Assembly (NCBI RefSeq): GCF_902728265.1
Contig: NZ_CACVBR010000041.1
Coordinates: 1-34,286 of the forward strand
Source of the DNA: Chryseobacterium potabilaquae
GTDB lineage: Bacteria > Bacteroidota > Bacteroidia > Flavobacteriales > Weeksellaceae
Direction: 5' to 3'
DNA: 34,286 nucleotides
Shown here: positions 1 through 8,171 of the stretch, in pieces
Layout of the letters: the number at the start of each line of letters is the position of its first letter
Numbering within the stretch: the first letter of the stretch is position 1
The notes under the pieces: model-generated
Databases searched by the model: none
Seen by the model: only the letters and a program-made list of their open reading frames with translations
Told to the model about the DNA's origin: nothing
Made by a program: the position numbers and the translations under genes

Positions 1-75
1 GGCTTTTAGTATATCAAAGTGTTCTACCAAAAATTCTGGAAGTAATAATTTAAGAAGTTCCTGATCATTTATCAT
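1..75 (-). CDS. Transposase N-terminal region, partial (runs off the left edge)
   Basis: Twenty-five codons are open from an ATG at base 75 to the window edge. The peptide contains ELLKLLLPEFLVEHFDILK, which resembles the N-terminal region of Bacteroidota transposases of the ISAon1 type, where LLLPE followed by a hydrophobic-aromatic stretch is typical. The rest of the protein, including any catalytic residues, is outside the window. The family call is recognition from memory and could be wrong; that it starts an IS gene is supported by the inverted-repeat-like end just upstream. Confidence 0.5.
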   Translation of the reverse strand, partial: MINDQELLKLLLPEFLVEHFDILKA

Positions 76-126
76 AAAGCAAAGATAATAGTATTAAAAG
101 TTCCCCCCAACTTTTGCGCCTGAGCC
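1..126 (-). mobile_element. End of an insertion sequence, probably ISL3/ISAon1-like
   Basis: This is the outer end of an IS whose body lies left of the window. Read on the minus strand, the proposed tip begins GGCTC at base 126 and continues CAGGCGCAAAAGTTGGGG. ISL3-family ends, as I remember them, also begin GGCTC and carry a similar G-rich stretch. The transposase start lies about 50 bases inside this tip. The assignment rests on the tip and on the N-terminal peptide only; the second end and the target duplication are not visible. Confidence 0.5.
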
Positions 127-137
127 AACAAAAGTTG
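108..137. repeat. Hairpin spanning the IS boundary
   Basis: CAACTTTTG (108-116) and CAAAAGTTG (129-137) are perfect 9-base inverted arms around a 12-base loop. One arm lies in the proposed IS tip and the other in the flanking DNA, so this may be chance or may reflect target-site choice. Confidence 0.45.
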
Positions 138-164
138 CAGATATCGAAAATTAATATAAATTTG
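135..164 (+). promoter_or_regulatory. Bacteroidota-type promoter for the SRPBCC gene
   Basis: TTG at 135-137 is followed by a 19-base spacer and TAAATTTG at 157-164, matching the TTG / TAnnTTTG consensus of Bacteroidota. The expected transcript start lies a few bases before the ATG at 181. The -33 element sits about 10 bases from the proposed IS tip. Confidence 0.5.
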
Positions 165-180
165 TTATAAAATATACAGA

Positions 181-696
181 ATGATGAACTTAAAATTTAT
201 TTTAGGCACCATACTATGCCTAATCATCCTATTACTATTGATAGGACTATTCGCCAATAAAAAATATGATGTAAAAACCGAATTGGTTATCAATGCACCC
301 ATTGAAGATACTTGGAAAGTACTTACTGATTTTAAAAATATGCCAAAATGGAGCTCTTCATTACAAAACATTGAAGGAGATTTCAGGCCTGACGGCATGA
401 CTACCGTTACATTTCTCTTACAAGGCAAAGAAGTAAAGCCACAACATAAAATGGTAGGCTTTGTAGAAGGAAAAAGCTTTGGATGGAGTGATCCTTTTTA
501 TTTACATCTTTTTAAAGATAATCACAGTTATAAACTAGAAAAAATTGATGATTCTCATTGTAAAATAATACAGAGTGATGAAATAAAAGGAATCGGGGCT
601 TTGTACCTAGGCTCATATATTCAAAAAGAGCTTTTAACAGTTTACAACACCTTTAATCAAGAGCTGAAAAAAGAGGTTGAAAAAAGAAAACAATAA
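181..696 (+). CDS. Membrane-anchored SRPBCC (START/polyketide cyclase-like) protein
   Basis: The protein has 171 residues. Residues 5-24 form one hydrophobic segment, probably an N-terminal membrane anchor, and from about residue 30 to the end it reads as an SRPBCC fold domain. The start of that domain has the usual form: a beta strand with INAP (38-41), a helix with a Trp, then NMPKWSSSL. Members of this superfamily hold hydrophobic ligands in a deep pocket; the ligand and any enzyme activity cannot be told from sequence. A second ATG follows immediately at 184, so the start is uncertain by one codon. The next gene begins 5 bases after the stop, so the two are probably co-transcribed. Confidence is high for the fold and low for any function. 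Confidence 0.8.
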   Translation: MMNLKFILGTILCLIILLLLIGLFANKKYDVKTELVINAPIEDTWKVLTDFKNMPKWSSSLQNIEGDFRPDGMTTVTFLLQGKEVKPQHKMVGFVEGKSFGWSDPFYLHLFKDNHSYKLEKIDDSHCKIIQSDEIKGIGALYLGSYIQKELLTVYNTFNQELKKEVEKRKQ

Positions 697-701
697 ACAC
701 T

Positions 702-1817
702 GTGAGAAATAAAGATCTTGTATGGATTTTAATCCCCATACTCGTCATTTTCAATACTTGGTTATGGCGTTTATCATCATTTAGTTATGAAGGAATTGGA
801 ACAGGCACCACCACAGATAGCTTTCATTATATCAAAATGGCAAAAAACCTACCTTATATAAAAGAAAGCCTTTTCCCTATTCTATATCCACTGTTTATTA
901 AAATCACTAATTATTTTATTAATGATTATTACGTATCTACTAAAGTTATTGCAATTATAGTTATTATTTTTTGTTACACATTTACCTATTATAAAAATTT
1001 CTTTTGGAAAGAATTTTGGACATTATTATCACTACCGACCCTATTAGGGCTTTATTTTTTTTCCATGTCCGAGATTATATTGCTTCCATTATTACTATTA
1101 CTGACTTATATAAACTATAATTATTTTAATAATAAAATTTCTGATAAGGTTTATACATATGGTAATATGGCTATCTTAACGTTAATGTGTATGACAAAAT
1201 ATTCAGCTCTTTTTATTCTGTTAGGGAGTTTTGTTTTTTCATGCTACCTTTTCTTTTACCGAAAAGAAAAATTCAAACCCTACTTTTTATCTGTTTTAGT
1301 CGCAGGTATAATAATAGGAGGATACCTCATGATGAATCATTTTTACACGGGTACATTCACAGGATACAGATTCCCTCCCATAAAGGAAAAAATGAATATT
1401 ACCTATTCATTTTTTAATATTATATATATTCTTAACCCTATAATTATAGCAAGAGTATTCTTAGGATATACTATCAACTACATTATACTTGCATGTATCG
1501 ATCTAATTGTTTTGTTTTTATATGTATGGATTGTAAGTAAAAACCTATTTAATAAAACCTCTCTTAAATTAGATGTAGCATTTTGTGTTATTAACAGTTT
1601 AGTTTTTCTTGCCTTCACCATTGCGACTTATTTTAATACCCACATCAATAACTTGAATGCAAGGTTACTTTTCCCTTACTTTTTTCTATTCCTCACAGCA
1701 GTAATTTTTTCTTTAAGAACTCATAAAAAAATATATAATCTATTATTTTTAATAGCTATTTTTAGTCTTATCGCTTCAATTTCTAATGGAATATATGAAT
1801 ACCTACAAATAGTATAA
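702..1817 (+). CDS. Polytopic membrane protein, GT-C glycosyltransferase-like
   Basis: The protein has 371 residues with about ten hydrophobic segments spread over its length. After the first segment comes an extracytoplasmic loop with TDSFHYIKMAKNL and then LFPILYPLFIKI. This resembles the first loop of GT-C lipid-linked sugar transferases (ArnT/PMT-like), where an acidic residue and a following LYPL-type motif are common. The start is GTG at 702; there is no nearby in-frame ATG that keeps the first membrane segment. It lies 5 bases after the SRPBCC gene and is followed by a strong hairpin. Donor and acceptor are unknown. A membrane protein without transferase activity is the main alternative. 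Confidence 0.65.
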   Translation: MRNKDLVWILIPILVIFNTWLWRLSSFSYEGIGTGTTTDSFHYIKMAKNLPYIKESLFPILYPLFIKITNYFINDYYVSTKVIAIIVIIFCYTFTYYKNFFWKEFWTLLSLPTLLGLYFFSMSEIILLPLLLLLTYINYNYFNNKISDKVYTYGNMAILTLMCMTKYSALFILLGSFVFSCYLFFYRKEKFKPYFLSVLVAGIIIGGYLMMNHFYTGTFTGYRFPPIKEKMNITYSFFNIIYILNPIIIARVFLGYTINYIILACIDLIVLFLYVWIVSKNLFNKTSLKLDVAFCVINSLVFLAFTIATYFNTHINNLNARLLFPYFFLFLTAVIFSLRTHKKIYNLLFLIAIFSLIASISNGIYEYLQIV

Positions 1818-1853
1818 AACCCAACTAACAATATAAAACATATAAAATAAAAT

Positions 1854-1893
1854 ACTCCTATGATTGTGGGTTACTTCCACCATACATAGGAGT
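1854..1893. terminator. Hairpin terminator between convergent genes
   Basis: ACTCCTATG (1854-1862) pairs with CATAGGAGT (1885-1893), and an inner GTGGG/TCCAC pairing extends the structure. The right arm is followed by GTTTATTTT. It lies between the plus-strand gene ending at 1817 and the minus-strand gene ending at 1919 and may serve both. Confidence 0.75.
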
Positions 1894-1918
1894 GTTTATT
1901 TTCAAGCAAATTAATCTA

Positions 1919-3679
1919 TTATCTTTTAAATACTGATTTGCCTTCCTTGAAAGTTTCCATTACTTTAATATCCTTAATAGTTAATGGATCTACTTTAACT
2001 GGATTTTTATCCAAAATTACAAGATCTGCCTTTTTACCCTTCTCTATACTTCCTTTTTCATTTTCTTCGCCCCATTGCCAAGCAGCATTCATTGTAATAG
2101 CTTTAAGAGCTTCATAAGGACTAACCCTTTGCTCAGGACCAAGAATAAATCCCGACCTGGTTTTACGATTAACAGCCGCATATATAGCTGTAAGTAAATC
2201 AGGAGGTGTTACGGGTGAATCATGATGGATTGTAAATCGAACACCTTGGTCTAAACCTTCTTTAAGTGGGCTAATATGTGAAGCTCTATCTTTTCCTAAT
2301 ACACTGTTCATATGCCAATCTCCCCAAAGATAGCAATGGGTAGGAAACCAACTCGGCATAATACCAATTTCTTTAAAACGAGACACTTGATCCTTACGAC
2401 AAACTTGGCTATGAACTAGCACACAACGCATGTCAGATGTCAAAAGACCTTCTTTTTTAAGACGTTCCATTAAGTTTAACCCTTCATCTATCGCTGCATC
2501 TCCATTACAATGCACATGAGCCTGCATTCCATGTGAGAATATATCTTTAAGCCCATTGTAGGCAGCCTCATGAGTATAAATTGGCTGTCCTTTAAAATCA
2601 GCGGATTCACCATCTGGTGGAACAAGATAAGGTTGAGTAAGCCAAGCTGATTTTCCTTGAGGAGATCCATCAAAAGTCATTTTTATGGCTCCGATTTTTA
2701 CTCTGTTATGATATGTTTTATAGTATTTTTTATAAGATGTAAGACTATCTTTATTAGTATCATAGTCTGGCAGAATGATATAATCACCCTTTAATAAATT
2801 TTTATTATTAGCACCAAATACCAATTTAATACTTCCTGGATCTGGACGCCCATCACAAATGGTAGTTTGACCATTAGCAAACCATTCTTTTTCAGCAGCT
2901 AAAAGGCTTTTAAAAACATCATCCCCTGAAGGTTGAGGTAACTGCTTCACTACATAAAGCATGGAGTTCACATTCGCATTTTCAATCATTTTTCCGGTGA
3001 GTTGATGAGTTTTAGGATCTCTACCAATAACTCCCCCTTCTGGATCTGGTGTATCATAAGTAATCCCCATATTCTTTAACAATAAAGAATTGGCAACTCC
3101 CATATGTCCGGAGGTATGAAGAATATATATAGGATTTACCGTTGAAATTACATCTAACTCCTGAGCTGTAGGATGGCGATGTTCCTGCATAATAGCATCA
3201 TCATATCCATTTCCCATCACTGGCATTCCTGGCGGTATTTTATTTTGTATAATAAAGTCCTTTATCGCTTTTTGCAGATCCGCAATCGACATTACCGTAC
3301 CATAAGGCTCAGGCAAAAGATTAACAGCTGAAGACAATTGAGCATATAGTGACACATGTCCATGTGCATCAATAAAGCCAGGCATCAATGTTTGCCCTTT
3401 TAAATCAATTACTTGGGTAGAATCTCCTTTAAGATTCATGGCCTCTCCACGATTTCCTGTAAATAATATCTTTCCATCTTTTAAAGCCACCGCCTCAACA
3501 TAGTCCGCCTTATCTCCAGCCATAGTAAGGATATCTCCGTTGATATAAATTGTATCAGCATTGTTACCTTTATTTGGTTTAGCACAAGATAATATTCCCA
3601 AGAGTATGGATAAATAAAAGATGTATAAAAGATGCGAGGGAAAGAAGTCAGAATTAGTTTCAATAAGTTTTGTTTTCAT
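1919..3679 (-). CDS. Lipoprotein amidohydrolase, YtcJ-like (Amidohydro_3)
   Basis: The protein has 586 residues. The N-terminus is a lipoprotein signal ending in a lipobox at LSC (Cys32), so it is probably anchored to a membrane on the periplasmic or outer side. The metal-dependent hydrolase core shows DAHGH (His106 and His108), a Lys at 333 in KMTFDGSPQG, HVH at 388-390, HSQ at 423 and HHDSP at 485-489. These are the expected metal ligands and catalytic positions of the YtcJ/N-substituted formamide deformylase group. Substrates in this group are amides or cyclic amides and are mostly unknown. The n-region before the hydrophobic core is long (about 16 residues), but no later start would keep the signal. 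An amino-acid permease lies upstream on the same strand, 189 bases away. Fold and family are firm; the substrate is unknown. Confidence 0.88.
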   Translation of the reverse strand: MKTKLIETNSDFFPSHLLYIFYLSILLGILSCAKPNKGNNADTIYINGDILTMAGDKADYVEAVALKDGKILFTGNRGEAMNLKGDSTQVIDLKGQTLMPGFIDAHGHVSLYAQLSSAVNLLPEPYGTVMSIADLQKAIKDFIIQNKIPPGMPVMGNGYDDAIMQEHRHPTAQELDVISTVNPIYILHTSGHMGVANSLLLKNMGITYDTPDPEGGVIGRDPKTHQLTGKMIENANVNSMLYVVKQLPQPSGDDVFKSLLAAEKEWFANGQTTICDGRPDPGSIKLVFGANNKNLLKGDYIILPDYDTNKDSLTSYKKYYKTYHNRVKIGAIKMTFDGSPQGKSAWLTQPYLVPPDGESADFKGQPIYTHEAAYNGLKDIFSHGMQAHVHCNGDAAIDEGLNLMERLKKEGLLTSDMRCVLVHSQVCRKDQVSRFKEIGIMPSWFPTHCYLWGDWHMNSVLGKDRASHISPLKEGLDQGVRFTIHHDSPVTPPDLLTAIYAAVNRKTRSGFILGPEQRVSPYEALKAITMNAAWQWGEENEKGSIEKGKKADLVILDKNPVKVDPLTIKDIKVMETFKEGKSVFKR

Positions 3680-3868
3680 ATGTTTTATTAAAATGTTTAT
3701 TATAATGCCACATCATCCGAATCCAATTTCAAAAGAAAATAATGAGGTAAAACCTACATCACAATATAATGAATAAAAATAAATATATGACTAATAAAAC
3801 TTAATATTTCGACTATTAATCTTCTACTATATGATATTTAATTCATAAAATACTAAATTAAACATAAA

Positions 3869-5305
3869 TTATTCATTACTTTTATTTGGGTTATATAATT
3901 TATACATGGTAAACAAAAATGCTAACCATATTGGAATTAGGATGACCTGAATTCCCATTCCTGTAAAACACATCAGTACTGAAATAAGGCATAAAAATGC
4001 AATACATATATAGTTTGATATGGGATACAACAAAGAAGGAAATTTTGATTTAATATTAGATTTTACAATATCTTTTTTAAATTTAAGATGAGTATAAGAT
4101 ATCATAACCCAATTGATAACAAGACAAGATACCACCAAAGCCATTAAATATTCAAAAGCTTTCTCTGGAACAATTTTATTAATAATAATACAAATCCCAG
4201 CAAAACACGATGAAACAACAATCGCCTGAATAGGAACATGACTTTTGTTCAACTTCATAAGAAATTTAGGAGCGTAACCTTGTTGTGCTAGTCCAAAAAG
4301 CATTCTACTATTACTGTAAACACTGCTATTATAAACAGATAGGGCAGCTGTTAAGACAATTAAATTCAAAACATTGGCAATTAATGAATTAAACAAAACC
4401 GTCTTCCCAAATATATTAAATTCAAATCCATTTAGATTTTGAAATACCACTACAAATGGGCTTGTACCTTCTGTAATTTCTTTCCAAGGACTCAGTGAAA
4501 ATAAAATAATTAATGCTCCAACATAAAATATTAAAATTCTGTAAATTACCTGATTGGTGGCTTTTGGTATTGTAGATTCAGGATTTTTAGCTTCTGCTGC
4601 AGTAATACCAATTAATTCTAACCCTCCAAAAGAAAACATAATCATGGCCATCGCAGCAAAAAGACCAGAAAATCCATTTTCTGTTTTATTAAATAAACCT
4701 TTTGGAAAAAATCCTCCATCATTCCATAAGTTTTCAATACTGGCTTTATCTCCTCCGGTTCCACTTATGAGTAAATAAACTCCGAAAACGATCATCGAAA
4801 TAATGGCCACCACTTTTATAATCGAAAACCAAAATTCAGTTTCTCCATAGACTTTTACAGAAGCTAAATTAAGGGCAGTAATTAATATAAAAAAGAATAA
4901 ACTGGAAACCCAGAGAGGAATTTCCGGCCACCAAAAATGAACATAATGTCCAATTGCTGTAAGTTCGGCCATACTAACAAGAATATAAAGAATCCAATAA
5001 TTCCAACCAGAAGCAAACCCAGGAAAACGTCCCCAATATTTATAAGCAAAATAGCTAAAGCTTCCTGAAACCGGTTCATGAACGACCATTTCTCCAAGTT
5101 GACGCATAATAAAAAATGCTATAATTCCTGCTAAAGCATATCCTAAAATAACCGAAGGACCAGCTAAAACAGCAGCTGGGCCAATTCCAAGAAATAATCC
5201 AGTTCCAATGGCACCTCCCAGTGCAATTAACTGAATATGTCTGTTAGTAAGTCCCCTAGATAGGGATTCGTTTTCGTTTTGTGTTTTTTTATTTTCCTGA
5301 TTCAT
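3869..5305 (-). CDS. Amino-acid permease, APC superfamily (AAT family)
   Basis: The protein has 478 residues and about twelve membrane segments. The N-terminal hallmark is complete: GLTNRHIQLIALGGAIGTGL, followed by GIGPAAVLAGPS and a conserved EMVVHEPVSGSFS stretch. This is typical of proton-driven amino-acid transporters related to PheP, AroP, ProY and CycA of enterobacteria. The long conserved run near residues 95-125 (FASGWNYWILYILVSMAELTA) looks most like the aromatic or proline transporters, but the substrate cannot be fixed from sequence. The gene lies between the XRE regulator and the amidohydrolase on the same strand. An import role for a product of the amidohydrolase is only an inference from proximity. 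Confidence 0.9.
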   Translation of the reverse strand: MNQENKKTQNENESLSRGLTNRHIQLIALGGAIGTGLFLGIGPAAVLAGPSVILGYALAGIIAFFIMRQLGEMVVHEPVSGSFSYFAYKYWGRFPGFASGWNYWILYILVSMAELTAIGHYVHFWWPEIPLWVSSLFFFILITALNLASVKVYGETEFWFSIIKVVAIISMIVFGVYLLISGTGGDKASIENLWNDGGFFPKGLFNKTENGFSGLFAAMAMIMFSFGGLELIGITAAEAKNPESTIPKATNQVIYRILIFYVGALIILFSLSPWKEITEGTSPFVVVFQNLNGFEFNIFGKTVLFNSLIANVLNLIVLTAALSVYNSSVYSNSRMLFGLAQQGYAPKFLMKLNKSHVPIQAIVVSSCFAGICIIINKIVPEKAFEYLMALVVSCLVINWVMISYTHLKFKKDIVKSNIKSKFPSLLYPISNYICIAFLCLISVLMCFTGMGIQVILIPIWLAFLFTMYKLYNPNKSNE

Positions 5306-5320
5306 ATTGAATTATTAAAT

Positions 5321-5353
5321 ATATATAAAACAAATTAAAGCTTGTTTATATAT
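5321..5353. terminator. Weak AT-rich hairpin downstream of the XRE gene
   Basis: ATATATAAAACAA (5321-5333) pairs with TTGTTTATATAT (5342-5353) with one bulge. It lies between the stop of the XRE gene (5388) and the start of the permease (5305). The stem is almost all A-T, so terminator function is uncertain. Confidence 0.3.
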
Positions 5354-5387
5354 TTTGTCCATTATTTACTCTATTATTGCCTAAATA

Positions 5388-5681
5388 TTATAAATACTCG
5401 TCGGGTATAGAAATATTGTTTCTCTTTAAATAAGATACAAGATCGAGGTATTTATTTTTATAATCATTCGTTCCACATTTATCTGAAATACTGCAAATAT
5501 CTGAAGGTTTAATTTCTAAAATAGCAGATATTTTTGTTAAAATCTCTAAATTAATCTTCACTTTGGCATTTTCAATATCAGAATATGCTTTTTGGGAAAT
5601 TCCCATTTCAAAAGCCATGTATTCCTGACTAAAATCTTTACTCCTCCGGATTTGACGTATATTTTGACCACATATTTTCAT
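5388..5681 (-). CDS. Small XRE-family helix-turn-helix regulator
   Basis: The protein has 97 residues. Residues about 6-62 form a Cro/CI-type helix-turn-helix: RQIRRSKDFSQEYMAFEMGI, then SQKAYSDIENAKVKINLEIL, the usual recognition helix and following turn. The last 30 residues (NDYKNKYLDLVSYLKRNNIS) may form a short helical tail, possibly for dimerisation. The gene is divergent from ccoNO, with 191 bases between the two start codons. That gap holds a palindrome overlapping both predicted promoters, so autoregulation and control of ccoNO are plausible. The DNA target and any effector are not shown by sequence. Small XRE proteins of this size are also common as solitary regulators with no link to neighbours. 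Confidence 0.85.
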   Translation of the reverse strand: MKICGQNIRQIRRSKDFSQEYMAFEMGISQKAYSDIENAKVKINLEILTKISAILEIKPSDICSISDKCGTNDYKNKYLDLVSYLKRNNISIPDEYL

Positions 5682-5732
5682 TGCAATAAGTTTAGTAGTT
5701 TTTGGTATAAGTTAGAAGTAAATCTATTAGGA

Positions 5733-5763
5733 TTTGGCAAAGTTAGCGAATACCTTTGGCAAA
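5733..5763. promoter_or_regulatory. Imperfect palindrome covering divergent promoters (candidate operator)
   Basis: Two 13-base arms, 5733-5745 and 5751-5763, are inverted with 11 of 13 positions paired around the spacer GCGAA. The right arm holds TACCTTTG (5751-5758), a -7 element for ccoNO. The left arm, read on the minus strand, holds TAACTTTG (5745-5738), a -7 element for the XRE gene. TTTGGCAAA also recurs directly at 5733 and 5755, 22 bases apart, about two helical turns. The nearest TTG elements are 14 bases from each -7 element, shorter than usual. A regulator bound here could block both promoters. Confidence 0.5.
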
Positions 5764-5872
5764 ACATTACAATCATAATATGATTTTTATCCAATATTAA
5801 TAAAATCAAATCAGGTAACAAGGATTTCTTTTGAACGTACAACACCACTCCGATAACAATATAATTGGAACT

Positions 5873-8152
5873 ATGAAGACTCAACAATTTAGATATGACA
5901 ATTCTATTGTCAGAGCATTTTTATACGCTACTATTGCATTTGGGATCGTAGGTTTTATTTTAGGCCTTACGGCAGCTTTAATGCTTTTCTATCCTGAACT
6001 TCCGGAATTTTTATTTGGAACGGATGATACTACTATTCAAAGTTTAAGAAGTGGTAATATCCAAGGTTTAATTAATACGCAAGGAGCATTAGGTTTTGGA
6101 AGAATCAGAATGCTACATACAAGTGCTGTTATTTTTGCCTTTGTATGCAATTCTTTCTTCTGTGGAGCTTATTATAGTTTGCAGAGGTTATTAAAAACAA
6201 GAATATACAGTGATACTCTTTCCTGGATCCATTTTTGGACTTGGCAAATTATGATTATCAGTGTGGTCATTACATTTTTATTAGGAATCAATACTTCCAA
6301 AGAATATGCTGAACATGAATGGCCTATCGACATATTAATTACCATTTCATGGGTAGTTTTTGGAATCAATATGTTCGGAACCATTGCTAAAAGAAGAGTA
6401 AGACATCTGTATGTAGCTATTTGGTTCTATATTGGAACTTGGATCGCTGTAGCCATGCTTCATATCTTCAATAATTTAGAAGTTCCATTATCTTTTACAG
6501 GCTGGAAATCTTATTCCATATATGCCGGAGCTAAAGATGCTCTCGTACAATGGTGGTATGGTCATAATGCGGTAGCATTTGTATTAACGACCCCTGTTTT
6601 AGGTTTAATGTACTATTTCCTACCTAAAGCTGCGGATAGACCTGTATTCTCTTATAAATTATCTATTATTCACTTTTGGTCATTGATTTTTGTATATCTG
6701 TGGGCTGGCCCTCACCACCTTCAATATACAGCTCTTCCGGCATGGGCTCAAGCAGTAGGAACTGGATTCTCCATCATGCTTATTGCTCCATCATGGGGAG
6801 GAATGCTTAATGGACTTTTAACATTAAGAGGTGCTTGGGATAAAGTAAGAGAAAATCCAATCCTTAAATTCTTTGTCGTGGCTGTAACTTGTTACGGTAT
6901 GGCCACCTTTGAAGGTCCTCTATTAGCCACAAAATCTTTAAATAAAATAGGACATTATACAGACTGGGTAATTGGCCACGTACATTTAGGGGCTCTAGGA
7001 TGGAATGGATTTATGGCATTTGGGGTTATCTATTATCTTGTACCTATATTATGGAGAACAAAACTTTACTCTGTAAAATTAGCGAACTGGCATTTTTGGC
7101 TAGGAACCTTAGGTATTATCTTCTATGCTATTCCTATGTATATTTCAGGGTTTACTCAGGGATTAATGTGGAAACAGTTTAATCCGGATGGAACTTTAGT
7201 TTGGAAAAACTGGTTAGACACAGTGACTGCTATTATTCCTTATTTCAAAATGAGATTCTTTGGAGGTATTCTATACTTATGTGGAGCAATTTTAATGGTA
7301 GTAAATGTTATTAAAACGATAAAAGCCGGAGTATTTCAAAAAGAAGTCTCAGCAGAAGCCCCAGCATTAGCCCATATAGGAAACGTAAGAAAAGAAGGCG
7401 AAGCAATACATCTATGGTTAGAAAGAACTCCAAAATTACTTTCCATTCTGGCATTTATTACAGTAGCTATAGGAGGTATGGTCGAAATAATTCCGACTCT
7501 AGCTCTTAAGCAAAGCGTCCCTACTATCTCTGCTGTAAAACCCTATTCCCCTTTGGAATTAGAAGGTAGAGATCTTTATATCCGTGAAGGTTGTAATTCT
7601 TGCCATTCCCAAATGATAAGACCTTTCCGTGATGAAGTGGTAAGATTTGAGGGAAAAAACGGTCAATATTCAAAAGCGGGAGAATTTGTATATGACAGAC
7701 CTTTTTTATGGGGTTCTAAAAGAACAGGGCCTGATCTCCAAAGAGAAGGTGGGCGTAATCCGGATTCATGGCATTTCAAACATATGTATAATCCAAGGAT
7801 CACTTCTGCCGGTTCCATTATGCCTCGTTTTCCATGGTTAATAACCAATGTACTAGATCGATCTCAAATGGTGAATAAAATGAAGCTAATGAAAAACTCA
7901 TTTGCCGTTCCTTACACCAAAGCAGAAATAGATTCTGCAGATCAATGGGCTAATAACCAAGCACAAGGGATTGTGAAAAAAATATATTCTGAAGCTAACG
8001 ATATAAAAGATCAAATGGAAAAAGAAAAAGGAGAAAAAGGAGTTTCTTTTATTCCTCTCGAACAAAGAGAAATCATTGCCATGATCGCCTACCTTCAAAG
8101 ATTAGGAACAGATATCAAAACGACTCAGACTCAAACGGCTAGCATCGACTAA
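5873..8152 (+). CDS. ccoNO: cbb3 cytochrome c oxidase, fused CcoN-CcoO subunit
   Basis: The protein has 759 residues and joins the catalytic CcoN subunit (about 1-500) to the mono-haem c subunit CcoO (about 540-759). The CcoN part shows the haem b and b3-CuB ligands: His82, WWYGH with His231, GPHH with His281-282, and GHVH with His369 and His371. The CcoO part shows GCNSCH with Cys574, Cys577 and His578, and a later MPRFPW motif with the probable Met ligand. The oxidase reduces oxygen at low concentration in the inner membrane. I chose ATG 5873 over the in-frame TTG at 5831 because MKTQQFRYDNS matches the usual start of flavobacterial CcoN. The fusion is normal for Bacteroidota. ccoP starts 20 bases downstream. 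Confidence 0.95.
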   Translation: MKTQQFRYDNSIVRAFLYATIAFGIVGFILGLTAALMLFYPELPEFLFGTDDTTIQSLRSGNIQGLINTQGALGFGRIRMLHTSAVIFAFVCNSFFCGAYYSLQRLLKTRIYSDTLSWIHFWTWQIMIISVVITFLLGINTSKEYAEHEWPIDILITISWVVFGINMFGTIAKRRVRHLYVAIWFYIGTWIAVAMLHIFNNLEVPLSFTGWKSYSIYAGAKDALVQWWYGHNAVAFVLTTPVLGLMYYFLPKAADRPVFSYKLSIIHFWSLIFVYLWAGPHHLQYTALPAWAQAVGTGFSIMLIAPSWGGMLNGLLTLRGAWDKVRENPILKFFVVAVTCYGMATFEGPLLATKSLNKIGHYTDWVIGHVHLGALGWNGFMAFGVIYYLVPILWRTKLYSVKLANWHFWLGTLGIIFYAIPMYISGFTQGLMWKQFNPDGTLVWKNWLDTVTAIIPYFKMRFFGGILYLCGAILMVVNVIKTIKAGVFQKEVSAEAPALAHIGNVRKEGEAIHLWLERTPKLLSILAFITVAIGGMVEIIPTLALKQSVPTISAVKPYSPLELEGRDLYIREGCNSCHSQMIRPFRDEVVRFEGKNGQYSKAGEFVYDRPFLWGSKRTGPDLQREGGRNPDSWHFKHMYNPRITSAGSIMPRFPWLITNVLDRSQMVNKMKLMKNSFAVPYTKAEIDSADQWANNQAQGIVKKIYSEANDIKDQMEKEKGEKGVSFIPLEQREIIAMIAYLQRLGTDIKTTQTQTASID

Positions 8153-8171
8153 TTAAGTAAATTGTATTAAG

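Noticed and set aside
165..428. Minus-strand frame over the SRPBCC gene
   Set aside because: It lies opposite a gene with clear family features and shows no domain of its own.
5831..5872. Upstream TTG start giving 14 more residues to CcoNO
   Set aside because: The extension is polar and unlike the family; ATG 5873 gives the usual MKTQQFRYDNS start.
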